A stretch of 43,741 bases of DNA from CAYGZL01 sp964354345 (GTDB taxonomy: Bacteria > Chloroflexota > Anaerolineae > Anaerolineales > UBA4823), in the NCBI GenBank assembly GCA_964354345.1, contig CAYGZL010000073.1, positions 1-43,741 on the forward strand. Direction: 5' to 3'. The notes under the pieces were generated by a model. It did not search any database and was not told the DNA's origin. It was given only the letters and a program-made list of their open reading frames with translations. A program made the position numbers and the translations under genes. Positions 15,878-23,739 of the stretch are shown here, one piece after another. Every line of letters starts with the position of its first letter. The stretch's first letter is position 1.

Positions 15878-15938
15878 ATACAATCCGCCATCATGAGGTA
15901 ATGATGGCGGATTGTATCTACCTGATTGTAGTTTTTTT
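15878..15938 (+). terminator. Perfect 17-bp hairpin followed by a small hairpin and T7
   Basis: ATACAATCCGCCATCAT (15878-15894) and its exact complement (15901-15917) enclose a six-base loop. Directly after it CTAC/GTAG (15918-15931) forms a second small hairpin followed by seven T residues (15932-15938), which would end plus-strand transcription from the oxidoreductase. On the minus strand, after the hydrolase gene, no T-run follows. The length and perfection of the arms are more than a terminator needs. The rest of 15804-16003 shows nothing else. Confidence 0.6.
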
Positions 15939-16003
15939 GTTCTTCCAGTGACAAACGAAAGCGATTCATTAAGCTGGCTGGATCCGGGAGCAGGGGTGAT
16001 AAA

Positions 16004-16744
16004 TCACCTGATGCTCTCCAGAAGTGCCAGCGTAGCGTGAATGATTTGGGTTTGTTGATCCTGGCGAGATATTGCGGCAGGGTTATCACCGGCCTGGTCA
16101 CCATACCAGCCAAATTGGGCGTGATTACCGCCTGCGATGGCAGTCCAGATTGTATCCGCGGGTAGCAGAGACCGTGAGGCGTCAATTTTCTCTCCGGTTG
16201 CCAGACCGTCACGCGAGCCGTAGATGGAAGCGACGCGTAGTCCTGAGGTAGATAAATCATCACTGGAGGCCGGGTACGCAGCCCACAGGATCAACCCCTC
16301 GACCGCGCCAGGATGGTTTTTGGCAAAGTTGGCTGCCATCGCCCCGCCCAACGAATGACCGCCCACCGCCCAAAGGAGAATCTCGGGGTGTGCAGCGATG
16401 ACCGCTTCCGCGGCATTTGGGTTGAAGACGGCCAGGTTAAGCGGCATTTGTACAATCACCACCAGATAGCCCTGCGCAGCAACCTGGTTTGCTGCCGGAG
16501 CATAGGCGCGATAATCGACCCGTCCTCCGGGGTAAAAGATAAATCCAGTTGTCGGCTGAGAGGCAGCCGGCGAAAAGACCAGCCACTTGCCAGTCGTGAC
16601 GGTCACCTGCGTGTCAGACTGCACGGCGGTGAGTGCCTCAGACATCGGTCTGGCAGGAGTCTCGGCCCAGATCACGAACCCTGTTACTGCCACGACCAAC
16701 AACAGTCCTAAAACAACCAGGACAATCCGCAATCCCTTACGCAT
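16004..16744 (-). CDS. Membrane-anchored alpha/beta hydrolase
   Basis: A single N-terminal membrane segment (about residues 5-27) precedes an alpha/beta hydrolase domain of the Abhydrolase_5 type: FIFYPGGRVDYRAYAP (oxyanion region), nucleophile elbow GGHSLGG with Ser131, an acid in YGSRDGLAT, and the catalytic histidine in GGNHAQFGWYG. It would act outside the membrane on an unknown ester, lactone or peptide. The ATG at 16744 lies six bases after GGAGG; an ATG six codons upstream lacks this. The start overlaps the MFS gene stop by 8 nt, so the genes are coupled. It is the last gene of the heliorhodopsin operon. Confidence 0.85.
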   Translation of the reverse strand: MRKGLRIVLVVLGLLLVVAVTGFVIWAETPARPMSEALTAVQSDTQVTVTTGKWLVFSPAASQPTTGFIFYPGGRVDYRAYAPAANQVAAQGYLVVIVQMPLNLAVFNPNAAEAVIAAHPEILLWAVGGHSLGGAMAANFAKNHPGAVEGLILWAAYPASSDDLSTSGLRVASIYGSRDGLATGEKIDASRSLLPADTIWTAIAGGNHAQFGWYGDQAGDNPAAISRQDQQTQIIHATLALLESIR

Positions 16745-18002
16745 TGACTGCCTCCGTTTCAACGGTTAGTCGTTCCCGCCGGGCGGGTAATATGATGCGC
16801 CGGTAAGCAAACGTGACCGCCCAGGCCATTATCACTGCACTGAAGACCCCCGGCGCCCAGATACCCAGGCGTTGTAGTAAGAAACCACCCACCGAAGGGG
16901 CAATCACACGGGTTACCGCTTCGAGCGAGGCGGTAATGCCGAGGATACCCCCTACTTCTTCGCGGCTGACGGATTTACTGATCGCACTCTGGATAACAGT
17001 GTTGAGCACCCCACCGGAGAGCGACAACGGCAGCATCACGACTAACAGCAGCCAGAGGTTGGCAGTAAAAGCCCAGGCCAAGAGCGCACCGGTCATCAGC
17101 CATAAGCCGGTGATAATCAGCCAGTTCTCACGGAAGCGGCGCGTCAGCAGACCAATCAGCCCGCCCTGCACTACCACCGACAGCAAACCTACATAAGCCA
17201 ACACGTAGCCGGTGGATTGCGAGCTCAGGCCAATCGCCTGGGCGAAAAGAGCGAAGATACTCTGGAAGGTAGCAAAGGCCAGCCCGTAGAAAAAGCGCAC
17301 ATGCAGCAGAGGACCGACTTTCGGACGGTTGAGCGCCTGTGTCAGGGCTTTGAGCGTGAAAGGCGGGCGCTGGCGCAGCATAACAGCTTCACGTCGCTCG
17401 GCAGTGAGTGATTCCGGCAATAAGAAGAAGATCGAGAGCAAATTTAAGAATGAAACCGAGGCAGCGATGAAAGCCGGCAGGCTGTAGCCCCACTGACTGA
17501 GCGCGCCGCCAAGCGCCGGGCCGATGATGAACCCCAATCCGAAGGCAGCCCCGATCAATCCCAGCCCCTTGGCACGGTTTTGTTCATCGGTGACATCGGT
17601 GATATACGCCTGGGCCACGGTAATGTTGCCGCCGGTCAGCCCATCGAGGATGCGGCTAAAGAAGAGCACACCGATAATTAATCCATTGGCAGCCTGGGGA
17701 GCCACCAGCCCCGCAAGCAGCCGGCCAATGGGATCGGCAAAACCTAACAGTAGAAAGCCTACGAACGTACCCGCCACAGATAATAGCAGCACCGGGCGAC
17801 GGCCAACGCGATCCGAAAGGCGTCCCAGCAACGGCGCACCAATCAGTTGCGCAGCCGCATACGAAGCCACCAGCAGCCCAACCACCACCGGGGTTGCAGC
17901 ATAGGTTTCAGCATAATAGGGTAGCAAAGGCAGGATCAGGCTGAAACCCAGCAGATCCACAAAAACGATGATAAAAATTGTCAGCAAACGCGAGTTTTTC
18001 AT
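16737..18002 (-). CDS. MFS transporter, TetA-like drug:H+ antiporter type
   Basis: This 421-residue protein has about 12 membrane helices, a full MFS length. The loop between helices 2 and 3 carries motif A (GRLSDRVGRRPVLL), and helix 5 carries the antiporter motif C (GPALGGAL). The opening IVFVDLLGFSLILPLLPYYAE resembles TetA/class H proteins. Such proteins export drugs or metabolites in exchange for protons. It follows the heliorhodopsin gene by 26 nt and overlaps the hydrolase gene. No clear Shine-Dalgarno is seen before its ATG, suggesting re-initiation from upstream translation. Substrate is unknown. Confidence 0.9.
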   Translation of the reverse strand: MKNSRLLTIFIIVFVDLLGFSLILPLLPYYAETYAATPVVVGLLVASYAAAQLIGAPLLGRLSDRVGRRPVLLLSVAGTFVGFLLLGFADPIGRLLAGLVAPQAANGLIIGVLFFSRILDGLTGGNITVAQAYITDVTDEQNRAKGLGLIGAAFGLGFIIGPALGGALSQWGYSLPAFIAASVSFLNLLSIFFLLPESLTAERREAVMLRQRPPFTLKALTQALNRPKVGPLLHVRFFYGLAFATFQSIFALFAQAIGLSSQSTGYVLAYVGLLSVVVQGGLIGLLTRRFRENWLIITGLWLMTGALLAWAFTANLWLLLVVMLPLSLSGGVLNTVIQSAISKSVSREEVGGILGITASLEAVTRVIAPSVGGFLLQRLGIWAPGVFSAVIMAWAVTFAYRRIILPARRERLTVETEAVNA

Positions 18003-18028
18003 AGGTGGTATGCAGCAAAATTACAGGA

Positions 18029-18799
18029 CTATACCGGCGCCAAAGTACCGGCGAAGATGATCCAGGCCAGGATCGTTTTGGCAGCCAGGCTGAGAATGAT
18101 GTAGACACGCTCACCGTAAAGATAGTCCTTCCAGGGTCCAACCTTCTTGTATTGCAGCACCATGTTCACGGCAAAGATGTTGAAGAAAACAAACAGGGTT
18201 GGGATGATGGCATACACGAAAGCGGGTGGTTTTCCACCCCCTCCGGCGAGGGATCCGAGAAAGTAGGTCACGATCACGATCCAGGGGATGATGCCAGCCA
18301 CCGATCCGTAGACAAAGGCCGTCCAATCAGTCGTTAGGGTGGTCTCGTTGTGACGCTCCATCATAATTCCGAACAGGTTCATCATGGCATTGATGCCGAA
18401 GATGAGAATAATGGCGCCCAGGTCGTAAATGCCCACCAACATGCCGATGAGCACAATCATGACGGAGGAAGAGAGTGCATATTCATAGAACCGAACCGGA
18501 TTCGTGCCCTTCTTCAAATTGGAGACGTACAGCTTGTAACCGACTGTCGCCAGGAAGAAATGCGCCACTGCCGAGAGCAGCAAGAAAACAGCTACAGCCG
18601 GGCCAAAGCGCAGCTCAAAAGCCAGCTTCGGATCGGGCACCAAAGTCATTTTGCTTAGATCGAACTTTAGAAAACTGGTGTAAATCGGATAAGCCTTAGC
18701 ATTGCTTAATACGAGCATGAGGATCCCCTGAACCAAATGCAGGAAGCCCATGAATAAATTGAAACGCCTTAATCCGTTGAACTTCTTTTCGTCAGCCAT
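18029..18799 (-). CDS. Heliorhodopsin
   Basis: The 256-residue seven-helix protein matches heliorhodopsin, a light-sensing retinal protein with an inverted membrane topology whose function is still debated. Using the ATG at 18799 (GGAGG five bases upstream), the Schiff-base lysine in LSLAAKTILAW falls at position 241, the counter-ion Glu in RFYEYALSSS at 106, and histidines at 21 and 80. These fit the numbering of the founding protein 48C12 (K241, E107, H23, H80). An upstream in-frame ATG (18829) lacks a Shine-Dalgarno. The gene opens an apparent operon with an MFS transporter and a membrane hydrolase. No retinal-synthesis or photolyase gene is in the window. Confidence 0.93.
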   Translation of the reverse strand: MADEKKFNGLRRFNLFMGFLHLVQGILMLVLSNAKAYPIYTSFLKFDLSKMTLVPDPKLAFELRFGPAVAVFLLLSAVAHFFLATVGYKLYVSNLKKGTNPVRFYEYALSSSVMIVLIGMLVGIYDLGAIILIFGINAMMNLFGIMMERHNETTLTTDWTAFVYGSVAGIIPWIVIVTYFLGSLAGGGGKPPAFVYAIIPTLFVFFNIFAVNMVLQYKKVGPWKDYLYGERVYIILSLAAKTILAWIIFAGTLAPV

Positions 18800-19084
18800 T
18801 ATTGCCTCCATAAAATTATCTTGTGCCATTCCTTGACAGTGACAATTGATCTAATAATACGAGCAAGCGTAGAACAGATTACTTGTCAATATTATGTATA
18901 GGTTATTATAACATATTGTATAGAATATTAAGGCATTTAAGATTAATATTCGCTTAAGATTCGAGAGTAAATATATTGAATTAATCCGGTTGGTAGTTTT
19001 TATCAGTTCGGGCACGGTTTGGATAGCTGCACCTACCAGTTGGGATTCGGGAGAGTCAGCGGCATCGTGGCTCTGGGGGCAAAT
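18800..19084. other. AT-rich intergenic region upstream of heliorhodopsin
   Basis: About 285 nt without a gene. The 18890-18990 part is strikingly AT-rich. It holds two direct copies of TGTATAG (18895-18901, 18917-18923) 22 bp apart, i.e. on the same face of the helix. A minus-strand TTGTCA/GATAAT pair with a 19-base gap nearer the gene is only a weak promoter candidate. No ORF is credible. Confidence 0.4.
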
Positions 19085-19109
19085 AGAAAACGGGCCTTCC
19101 GGCCCGTTC
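19085..19109 (-). terminator. Terminator of the tRNA operon
   Basis: On the minus strand ACGGGCC and GGCCCGT form a stem with a GGAA loop, followed by TTTTCTATTT. It lies seven bases beyond the 3' end of tRNA-Cys. Confidence 0.8.
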
Positions 19110-19115
19110 TTCTTG

Positions 19116-19186
19116 AGGCGACGAGGGGATTTGAACCCCTGATCAGGGTTTTGCAGACCCTTGCCTTACCACTTGGCCACGTCGCC
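19116..19186 (-). tRNA. tRNA-Cys (GCA)
   Basis: A 71-nt cloverleaf with a perfect GGCGACG/CGTCGCC acceptor stem, anticodon GCA (19154-19152), GGTTCAAATCC T-arm and discriminator U. The 3' CCA is not encoded. Last tRNA of a three-tRNA operon. Confidence 0.96.
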
Positions 19187-19318
19187 GATTATTCAGGTGG
19201 TGGATTTTGGATATTTGATTTTGGAAAGCACTTGAGAAAAGAATGCTGATTGCGCATAAAACAACAATCAGCGAAATCCACCACTATCCATTATCTAATG
19301 TCCAAGATCCATTACAAG

Positions 19319-19391
19319 AGCGGGCGATGGGGCTCGAACCCACGACCTTTTCCTTGGCAAGGAAACGTTCTACCAATTGAACTACACCCGC
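19319..19391 (-). tRNA. tRNA-Gly (GCC)
   Basis: A 73-nt cloverleaf with acceptor GCGGGTG/CGCCCGC (one G-U pair), anticodon loop CTTGCCAA with GCC, GGTTCGAGCC T-arm and discriminator U. CCA is not encoded. Between this gene and tRNA-Cys are 132 nt containing a 10-bp inverted repeat (TGGTGGATTT 19198-19207, AAATCCACCA 19274-19283), which may help processing. Confidence 0.96.
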
Positions 19392-19420
19392 TGGTCAGCC
19401 TCAAACAAATCGGCCGAGAG

Positions 19421-19493
19421 TGCCGAGAGCCAGAATCGGACTGGCGACACCGCGATTTTCAGTCGCGTGCTCTACCAACTGAGCTATCTCGGC
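19421..19493 (-). tRNA. tRNA-Phe (GAA)
   Basis: A 73-nt cloverleaf with acceptor GCCGAGA/TCTCGGC, TAGCTCAGTTGGTAGAGCA D-arm, anticodon GAA in the loop ACTGAAAAT and discriminator A. CCA is not encoded. First tRNA of the operon. Confidence 0.97.
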
Positions 19494-19524
19494 CTATTGT
19501 AAGGTGCTTTTTCAAAGCGCCATA

Positions 19525-19552
19525 ATTTTACCATAGCGGCGTTGCTTGTCAA
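19525..19552 (-). promoter_or_regulatory. Promoter of the tRNA-Phe-Gly-Cys operon
   Basis: A perfect -35 TTGACA (19552-19547), a 16-base spacer and TAAAAT (19530-19525) lie about 31 nt upstream of the tRNA-Phe 5' end on the minus strand. Confidence 0.7.
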
Positions 19553-19576
19553 GCGCCGCTTAACCATGGCTGCGCC

Positions 19577-20344
19577 TTATCCTCCCTCCAACTGCAAGTC
19601 TTCGATCTCGATCCAGGCAGATTCTGGATTGGCCAGGGAGCCGAAGCGCAGGTTGCCATCCGCTCGAAAAGATGCAAACTGATTGTCGATCCAGATCACA
19701 CAACCCAATGGAGCGTGCGGAACCACGGATGTTTCAAATGTTAACCCATCATCCACCCAGAACAGAACACGCCCAGCTTGCCAATCCAGGCGATAGGTAT
19801 GCCATTCAGTCGGATCGAGAGCCAGTTGAAGCGCATCCTGCTGGATAACCTTGCGACTCAACCGGCGCAATAACCGCGCCAGTGGGTGGATCAGTAACAG
19901 TGGCGCCGCCAACGCCCCCGGCGCCAGCCACAGCGCTGACCAGTGCGGCGAACGAAATGTTGCCGCCAGCGCGCCCCAGGCCGGTATATCATCGCGCAAA
20001 GAAAGGTAATTTTCTTGGGAGGCGAAGAAAAACCAGGCCGCGTTTGGTATGACTGGTAAAAGAATCCCCTCCGAGCCGCTGAACAACGCCATTCCAAACG
20101 GATTATTCCACAACCCCATTCCCCAGGTACCCGGGATATTCCGCTGAGAAGCACGTGCCCGCAATATTAACGTAAAAGGAGACCTCCGTGGGTAGGCATG
20201 CCGTGACTGCTTCTGGTAATCATCAAGTTGCGCCAGGCGATACCCCCTGGCTGTTCCGGCCGGAATTTCCAACCGCCAGGTCGCACTGCCCGTTTGTAAG
20301 ACTTTGGCGTCCTTCGTAAAGCGTGGGATTAATCCAGAAAACAA
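19577..20344 (-). CDS. Concanavalin A-like (jelly-roll) protein of unknown function
   Basis: The C-terminal third has WHTYRLDWQAGRVLFWVDDG, the strand pair typical of GH16/LamG-type jelly-roll folds, where a probe strand is followed by the FxVDG-like turn. The glucanase catalytic motif ExDxxE is not seen, so it is more likely a binding domain than an enzyme. No signal peptide is evident. The start is a TTG four bases after AGGAGG; the strong Shine-Dalgarno justifies it, and no better ATG lies near. The gene stands alone between the tRNA operon and the divergent MBL-fold gene. Function is unknown. Confidence 0.6.
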   Translation of the reverse strand: MFSGLIPRFTKDAKVLQTGSATWRLEIPAGTARGYRLAQLDDYQKQSRHAYPRRSPFTLILRARASQRNIPGTWGMGLWNNPFGMALFSGSEGILLPVIPNAAWFFFASQENYLSLRDDIPAWGALAATFRSPHWSALWLAPGALAAPLLLIHPLARLLRRLSRKVIQQDALQLALDPTEWHTYRLDWQAGRVLFWVDDGLTFETSVVPHAPLGCVIWIDNQFASFRADGNLRFGSLANPESAWIEIEDLQLEGG

Positions 20345-20472
20345 ACCGCCTCCTCTAAACTGACTTGCGGATCATCCATCGCGCATATCCTGACTGATAT
20401 CGATTGATCGCTCGCGCAGGATGATACCATATCTCTTCCCGGAAAACTTCAGCGCCCATTACGCCGATGATG

Positions 20473-20524
20473 TATAATCGGATACGATAGATCGCAGGTC
20501 AATTTGCTTTGCGGTTATTGACCT
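20473..20524 (+). promoter_or_regulatory. -10 box and 8-bp palindrome upstream of the MBL-fold gene
   Basis: A perfect TATAAT (20473-20478) lies 62 nt before the start codon. In the predicted leader AGGTCAAT (20496-20503) and ATTGACCT (20517-20524) form an inverted repeat with a 13-nt loop, ending a few bases before the AAGGAG Shine-Dalgarno. It may be an operator or a leader hairpin. No clear -35 was found. Confidence 0.4.
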
Positions 20525-20540
20525 TCTCTCAAGGAGTTGT

Positions 20541-21188
20541 ATGGAAATTACCTGGTATGGACTTTCATGCTTCCGGCTGACCGAACGGGGTTTAGCTACC
20601 GTAGTTACTGACCCATTTGACCATCGCGTCGCTGGTTACGAGCCATTAAAATTGAAAGCGGATATTGTCACCATCAGTCATGATACGGCAGGGCACAATT
20701 TTATCTCCGGCGTTAAGAGCAAATCGCACGTAATCACCGGCCCGGGTGAATACGAAATTGGCGGCGTCTTTATCACCGGTGTGCAAACGAATGGGCATTC
20801 AAAGAAGGACGAAGAAGAGCCCCGCAACATCCTGTATGTTTTCGATTTCGACGGCGTCACGGTCGCCCACCTGGGTGATTTGCGCCGTGTGCCAAGCCAG
20901 ACCGAGATCGAAGCTCTCGGCAATCTACATGTCGCCCTGGTCCCGGTCGGCGGCGGTGGGGGGTTGACCCCGGCTAAGGCTGTCGAAGTAGTCAGCATCC
21001 TTGAACCAGGCATTGTCATCCCCATGCACTATGGCACCCCAGCCAGCAATATCAAACTCACTCCGGTCAGTAAGTTCCTGAAGGAAATGGGTCTAACCGA
21101 TGTTGAACCCCAGTCATCTTTGAAAGTTGTTAAAAGCAATATCCCGGAAGAAACCCGCGTGATCGTGCTGGCATACGAACGTTCTTGA
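20541..21188 (+). CDS. MBL-fold metallohydrolase-like protein (UPF0173-like)
   Basis: The 215-residue protein has the metallo-beta-lactamase-fold pattern of the UPF0173/YtkL group: EITWYGLSCFRL at the N-terminus, DPF, then TISHDTAGHN, GPGEYEIGG, VAHLGDL and VIPMHYGTP. The metal-binding HxHxDH motif is altered: SHDTAGH keeps the first and last His, but the second His position is Thr and the Asp-His pair is Gly-His. Metal content and activity are therefore uncertain. AAGGAG lies six bases before the ATG. It is followed by a small unknown gene and mutY on the same strand, possibly one operon. Confidence 0.8.
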   Translation: MEITWYGLSCFRLTERGLATVVTDPFDHRVAGYEPLKLKADIVTISHDTAGHNFISGVKSKSHVITGPGEYEIGGVFITGVQTNGHSKKDEEEPRNILYVFDFDGVTVAHLGDLRRVPSQTEIEALGNLHVALVPVGGGGGLTPAKAVEVVSILEPGIVIPMHYGTPASNIKLTPVSKFLKEMGLTDVEPQSSLKVVKSNIPEETRVIVLAYERS

Positions 21189-21221
21189 GTGAGAGTAGAT
21201 TGATAGGCAGGAGCAAACACC

Positions 21222-21524
21222 GTGGCAGTCAAACTGTTGATGACGTGGGATATCCTTCCCGGGCGCGAACAAGAATATTTCGAGTTCGTTGTGCGTGATT
21301 TCATTCCCACTCTGCAAAAAATGGGCATGGAGGCCAGCGATGCCTGGTTGACCATGTACGGCGACCATCCCCAAATTATGACCGGCGCTCAAATGACCAG
21401 CATTAACTCGTTGCAGCATATACTCAAGTCAAGCGACTGGCAAGAGTTAACCCAGCGCCTGTTGGATTATGTGGAAAATTTCAGTTACAAGGTGATCCAG
21501 GCGCGTAACGGTTTTCAAATGTGA
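21222..21524 (+). CDS. Small conserved-looking protein, 100 aa, unknown function
   Basis: The sequence MAVKLLMTWDILPGREQEYFEFV with a following long helix and a second LKSSDWQELTQRLLDYVENFSYKVI segment suggests a dimeric alpha/beta (ferredoxin-like, NIPSNAP-type) barrel, judged from pattern only. The start is GTG, eight bases after AGGAG. The stop codon overlaps the ATG of mutY by one base (TGATG), so the two are probably coupled. No catalytic motif is visible, and function is unknown. Confidence 0.65.
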   Translation: MAVKLLMTWDILPGREQEYFEFVVRDFIPTLQKMGMEASDAWLTMYGDHPQIMTGAQMTSINSLQHILKSSDWQELTQRLLDYVENFSYKVIQARNGFQM

Positions 21525-22591
21525 TGCGGTCGCCAATCGCCTCTGCACTGTTAAGCTGGTATGCCCAGCATGCCCGGCAATTGCCCTGGCGCGGCCATCC
21601 TGACCCGTATGCCGTATGGGTCTCAGAGATCATGCTGCAGCAGACCCGCATTGATACCGTTATTCCATATTTCGAGCGTTGGATGGAACGCTTCCCGACG
21701 TTGGTTGCATTAGCCCAGGCCTCCCAGCAGGAAGTTTTGTCCACCTGGGAAGGTCTGGGATATTACAGTCGGGCGCGTAACCTGCAGCGCACCGCTCAGC
21801 TGGTGATGGAAAAATATGGCGGCCGGCTACCGCAAGATGCTAAGTCTCTCACCAGGCTGCCCGGCATCGGGCGTTATACCGCCGGAGCCATCGCCTCGAT
21901 CGCTTTCGGGCAAGACGAACCAGCCCTGGATGGGAATATCCGCCGGGTGCTGGCACGGCTATTCAATCTCGCCGAACCTGCCCGTTCCCCGGCTGGCGAA
22001 CGCCGCCTGTGGAACTGGGCTGTGGAACACCTGCCACCTGGGCAGGCTGGCGAATATAACCAGGCCTTGATGGACCTGGGCGCCACCCTCTGCACGCCTC
22101 GTCAACCCGCCTGCCCGGATTGTCCTCTGGTGCAGCACTGCCAGGCTTATGCCCTCGGTGTACAAGAACAACGCCCGCTGGTCCAGGTTAAAGCTGCTAT
22201 CCCTCATTACACCGTCACTGCCGCGGTCATCGAACAAGCGGGGCGTTTCCTGATCACGCAACGGCCGCTTGATGGGCTGCTCGGCGGGATGTGGGAATTT
22301 CCGGGCGGTAAGCTTCAGCCCGGCGAGGATTTACCAACCTGCTTGAAACGGGAAATATGCGAGGAGTTGGGAATAGAAATTCGGGTCGGGGTGCAGGTTG
22401 GTGTATATCGCCACGCCTACACCCATTTCCGCGTTACTCTGCATGCTTTCTATTGCCAGTTAAGCAAAGATGTCATTCCACAAAGCTTACAAGGACAGGA
22501 TCTGCGTTGGGTCGCCCCAATGGAACTGGCCGGCTATCCGATGGGTAAGATCGACCGCCAGATCGCCCGCGTGCTCACGAATCTGTCCTGA
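21524..22591 (+). CDS. mutY: A/G-specific adenine glycosylase MutY
   Basis: MutY removes adenine mispaired with 8-oxoguanine or G. The catalytic Glu sits in SEIMLQQTR (near residue 36), the helix-hairpin-helix is LPGIGRYTAGAIASIAFG, the catalytic Asp is in LDGNIRRV, and the 4Fe-4S cluster is bound by CTPRQPACPDCPLVQHC (spacing 6-2-5). The C-terminal Nudix-like domain unusually keeps a complete Nudix box (G-x5-E-x7-REI-x-EE-x-GI, near 263-285). The ATG overlaps the preceding stop; a GTG one codon upstream is also possible. Length (355) is normal. Confidence 0.96.
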   Translation: MRSPIASALLSWYAQHARQLPWRGHPDPYAVWVSEIMLQQTRIDTVIPYFERWMERFPTLVALAQASQQEVLSTWEGLGYYSRARNLQRTAQLVMEKYGGRLPQDAKSLTRLPGIGRYTAGAIASIAFGQDEPALDGNIRRVLARLFNLAEPARSPAGERRLWNWAVEHLPPGQAGEYNQALMDLGATLCTPRQPACPDCPLVQHCQAYALGVQEQRPLVQVKAAIPHYTVTAAVIEQAGRFLITQRPLDGLLGGMWEFPGGKLQPGEDLPTCLKREICEELGIEIRVGVQVGVYRHAYTHFRVTLHAFYCQLSKDVIPQSLQGQDLRWVAPMELAGYPMGKIDRQIARVLTNLS

Positions 22592-22619
22592 TTAGACGGC
22601 ATTTTACATCTAGACACCT

Positions 22620-23714
22620 ATGCTGATTGTTGACGCCCACGAAGATATTGCCTGGAACATCCTGACATTCGGACGAGATTACACCCGCCCAGCAGTCGAA
22701 ACGCGCCGCCTTGAGTACGGCACGATCATCCCTGAGGTGAAAGAAGACACCTTACTTGGCTGGGCTGATTACCAACGCGGTCAGGTCGCCGTTGTCTTCG
22801 GCACCCTGTTTGCCGCGCCACAGCGGCACTGCGCCGGGGCCTGGGAGACCCAGTGCTATCGCAACGTGGATGAAGCACACCATCTATATCGCTCCCAACT
22901 CGACGCCTACAACCGCCTGGCGGATGATTATCCTGATCACTTCCGCCTGGTCCAAACCGGCCAAAACCTCCAAAGCATCCTGACCGACTGGCTACGCCCG
23001 GCGCCACCCGGTGGGGAAATGCTTTCCCATCCCGTGGGGATTGTGGTTATGATGGAAGGGGCTGAAGGTGTGCGCGAGCCGGGCGAATTAGAAGAATGGT
23101 GGCAATGGGGTGTCCGCCTGATTGGGCCGGCCTGGGTTGGTACACGCTTTTGCGGTGGAACCCATGAACCTGGTCCGATGACTAAGGAAGGTTTTGCTCT
23201 CCTGGAAGGCATGGCCAGCCTTGGTTTCGGCCTCGATTTGAGTCATATGGATGAAGCTGCTGCACTTCAAGCTTTAGACGCTTATCCGGGCCCAATTGTC
23301 GCTTCCCATGGCAATGTTAAAACACTGCTGAAAAACACAGACACTAACCGCCACCTGACCGACCGCGTAATCCAGGGGTTACTCGAACGCAACGGGGTTG
23401 TCGGCGTGGTGCCTTATAACCGTTTCTTGAAACCAGATTGGCGCAGCGGCGACCCACGCCAGGGTGTGTCTCTTCAGCTTTTGACTGACCACATTGATTA
23501 CATTTGCCAGATGGCCGGAAACGCCCGGCACGTAGGCCTGGGGAGTGACTTTGATGGCGGTTTTGGCCTGCAGTCGACACCGATTGAGATCGATACGGTC
23601 GCCGATCTGCAAAAAATCGCTACCCTGTTGGCTGAGAAGGGATATAATCCAGAAGATATCGCTGCAATCCTGGGTGGGAACTGGCTCACTCACCTGCAGC
23701 ACATCCTTCCTTGA
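22620..23714 (+). CDS. Dipeptidase, peptidase family M19 (membrane dipeptidase-like)
   Basis: The 364-residue protein carries the zinc ligands of the M19 renal dipeptidase family: DAHEDI (His7, Asp9), MMEGAEG (bridging Glu near 144), DLSHMD, VASHGN and the C-terminal GLGSDFDGG. The enzyme hydrolyses dipeptides, often with D- or dehydro-residues. There is no signal peptide, so it is cytosolic. It follows mutY after 28 nt; no Shine-Dalgarno is obvious before its ATG. Confidence 0.93.
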   Translation: MLIVDAHEDIAWNILTFGRDYTRPAVETRRLEYGTIIPEVKEDTLLGWADYQRGQVAVVFGTLFAAPQRHCAGAWETQCYRNVDEAHHLYRSQLDAYNRLADDYPDHFRLVQTGQNLQSILTDWLRPAPPGGEMLSHPVGIVVMMEGAEGVREPGELEEWWQWGVRLIGPAWVGTRFCGGTHEPGPMTKEGFALLEGMASLGFGLDLSHMDEAAALQALDAYPGPIVASHGNVKTLLKNTDTNRHLTDRVIQGLLERNGVVGVVPYNRFLKPDWRSGDPRQGVSLQLLTDHIDYICQMAGNARHVGLGSDFDGGFGLQSTPIEIDTVADLQKIATLLAEKGYNPEDIAAILGGNWLTHLQHILP

Positions 23715-23739
23715 AACCTTCGGATTTATTTTTCCACTG

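Noticed and set aside
15878..15940. Possible CRISPR or transposon end
   Set aside because: Only one hairpin unit exists, with no regularly spaced repeats, transposase gene or target duplication.
15804..16003. Terminator for the heliorhodopsin operon on the minus strand
   Set aside because: The 17-bp hairpin is not followed by a T-run on the minus strand; the T7 lies on the plus-strand side.
15562..16263. A 233-codon minus-strand frame
   Set aside because: It overlaps the clear alpha/beta hydrolase gene and the end of the oxidoreductase gene, and its translation shows no family features.
19187..19318. A fourth tRNA between tRNA-Gly and tRNA-Cys
   Set aside because: The 10-bp inverted repeat there does not fold into a cloverleaf and has no anticodon or T-arm.
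23545..23739. 65-codon N-terminal extension of the small membrane protein
   Set aside because: It overlaps the dipeptidase gene in another frame; the ATG at 23740 gives a typical basic N-terminus before the first helix.
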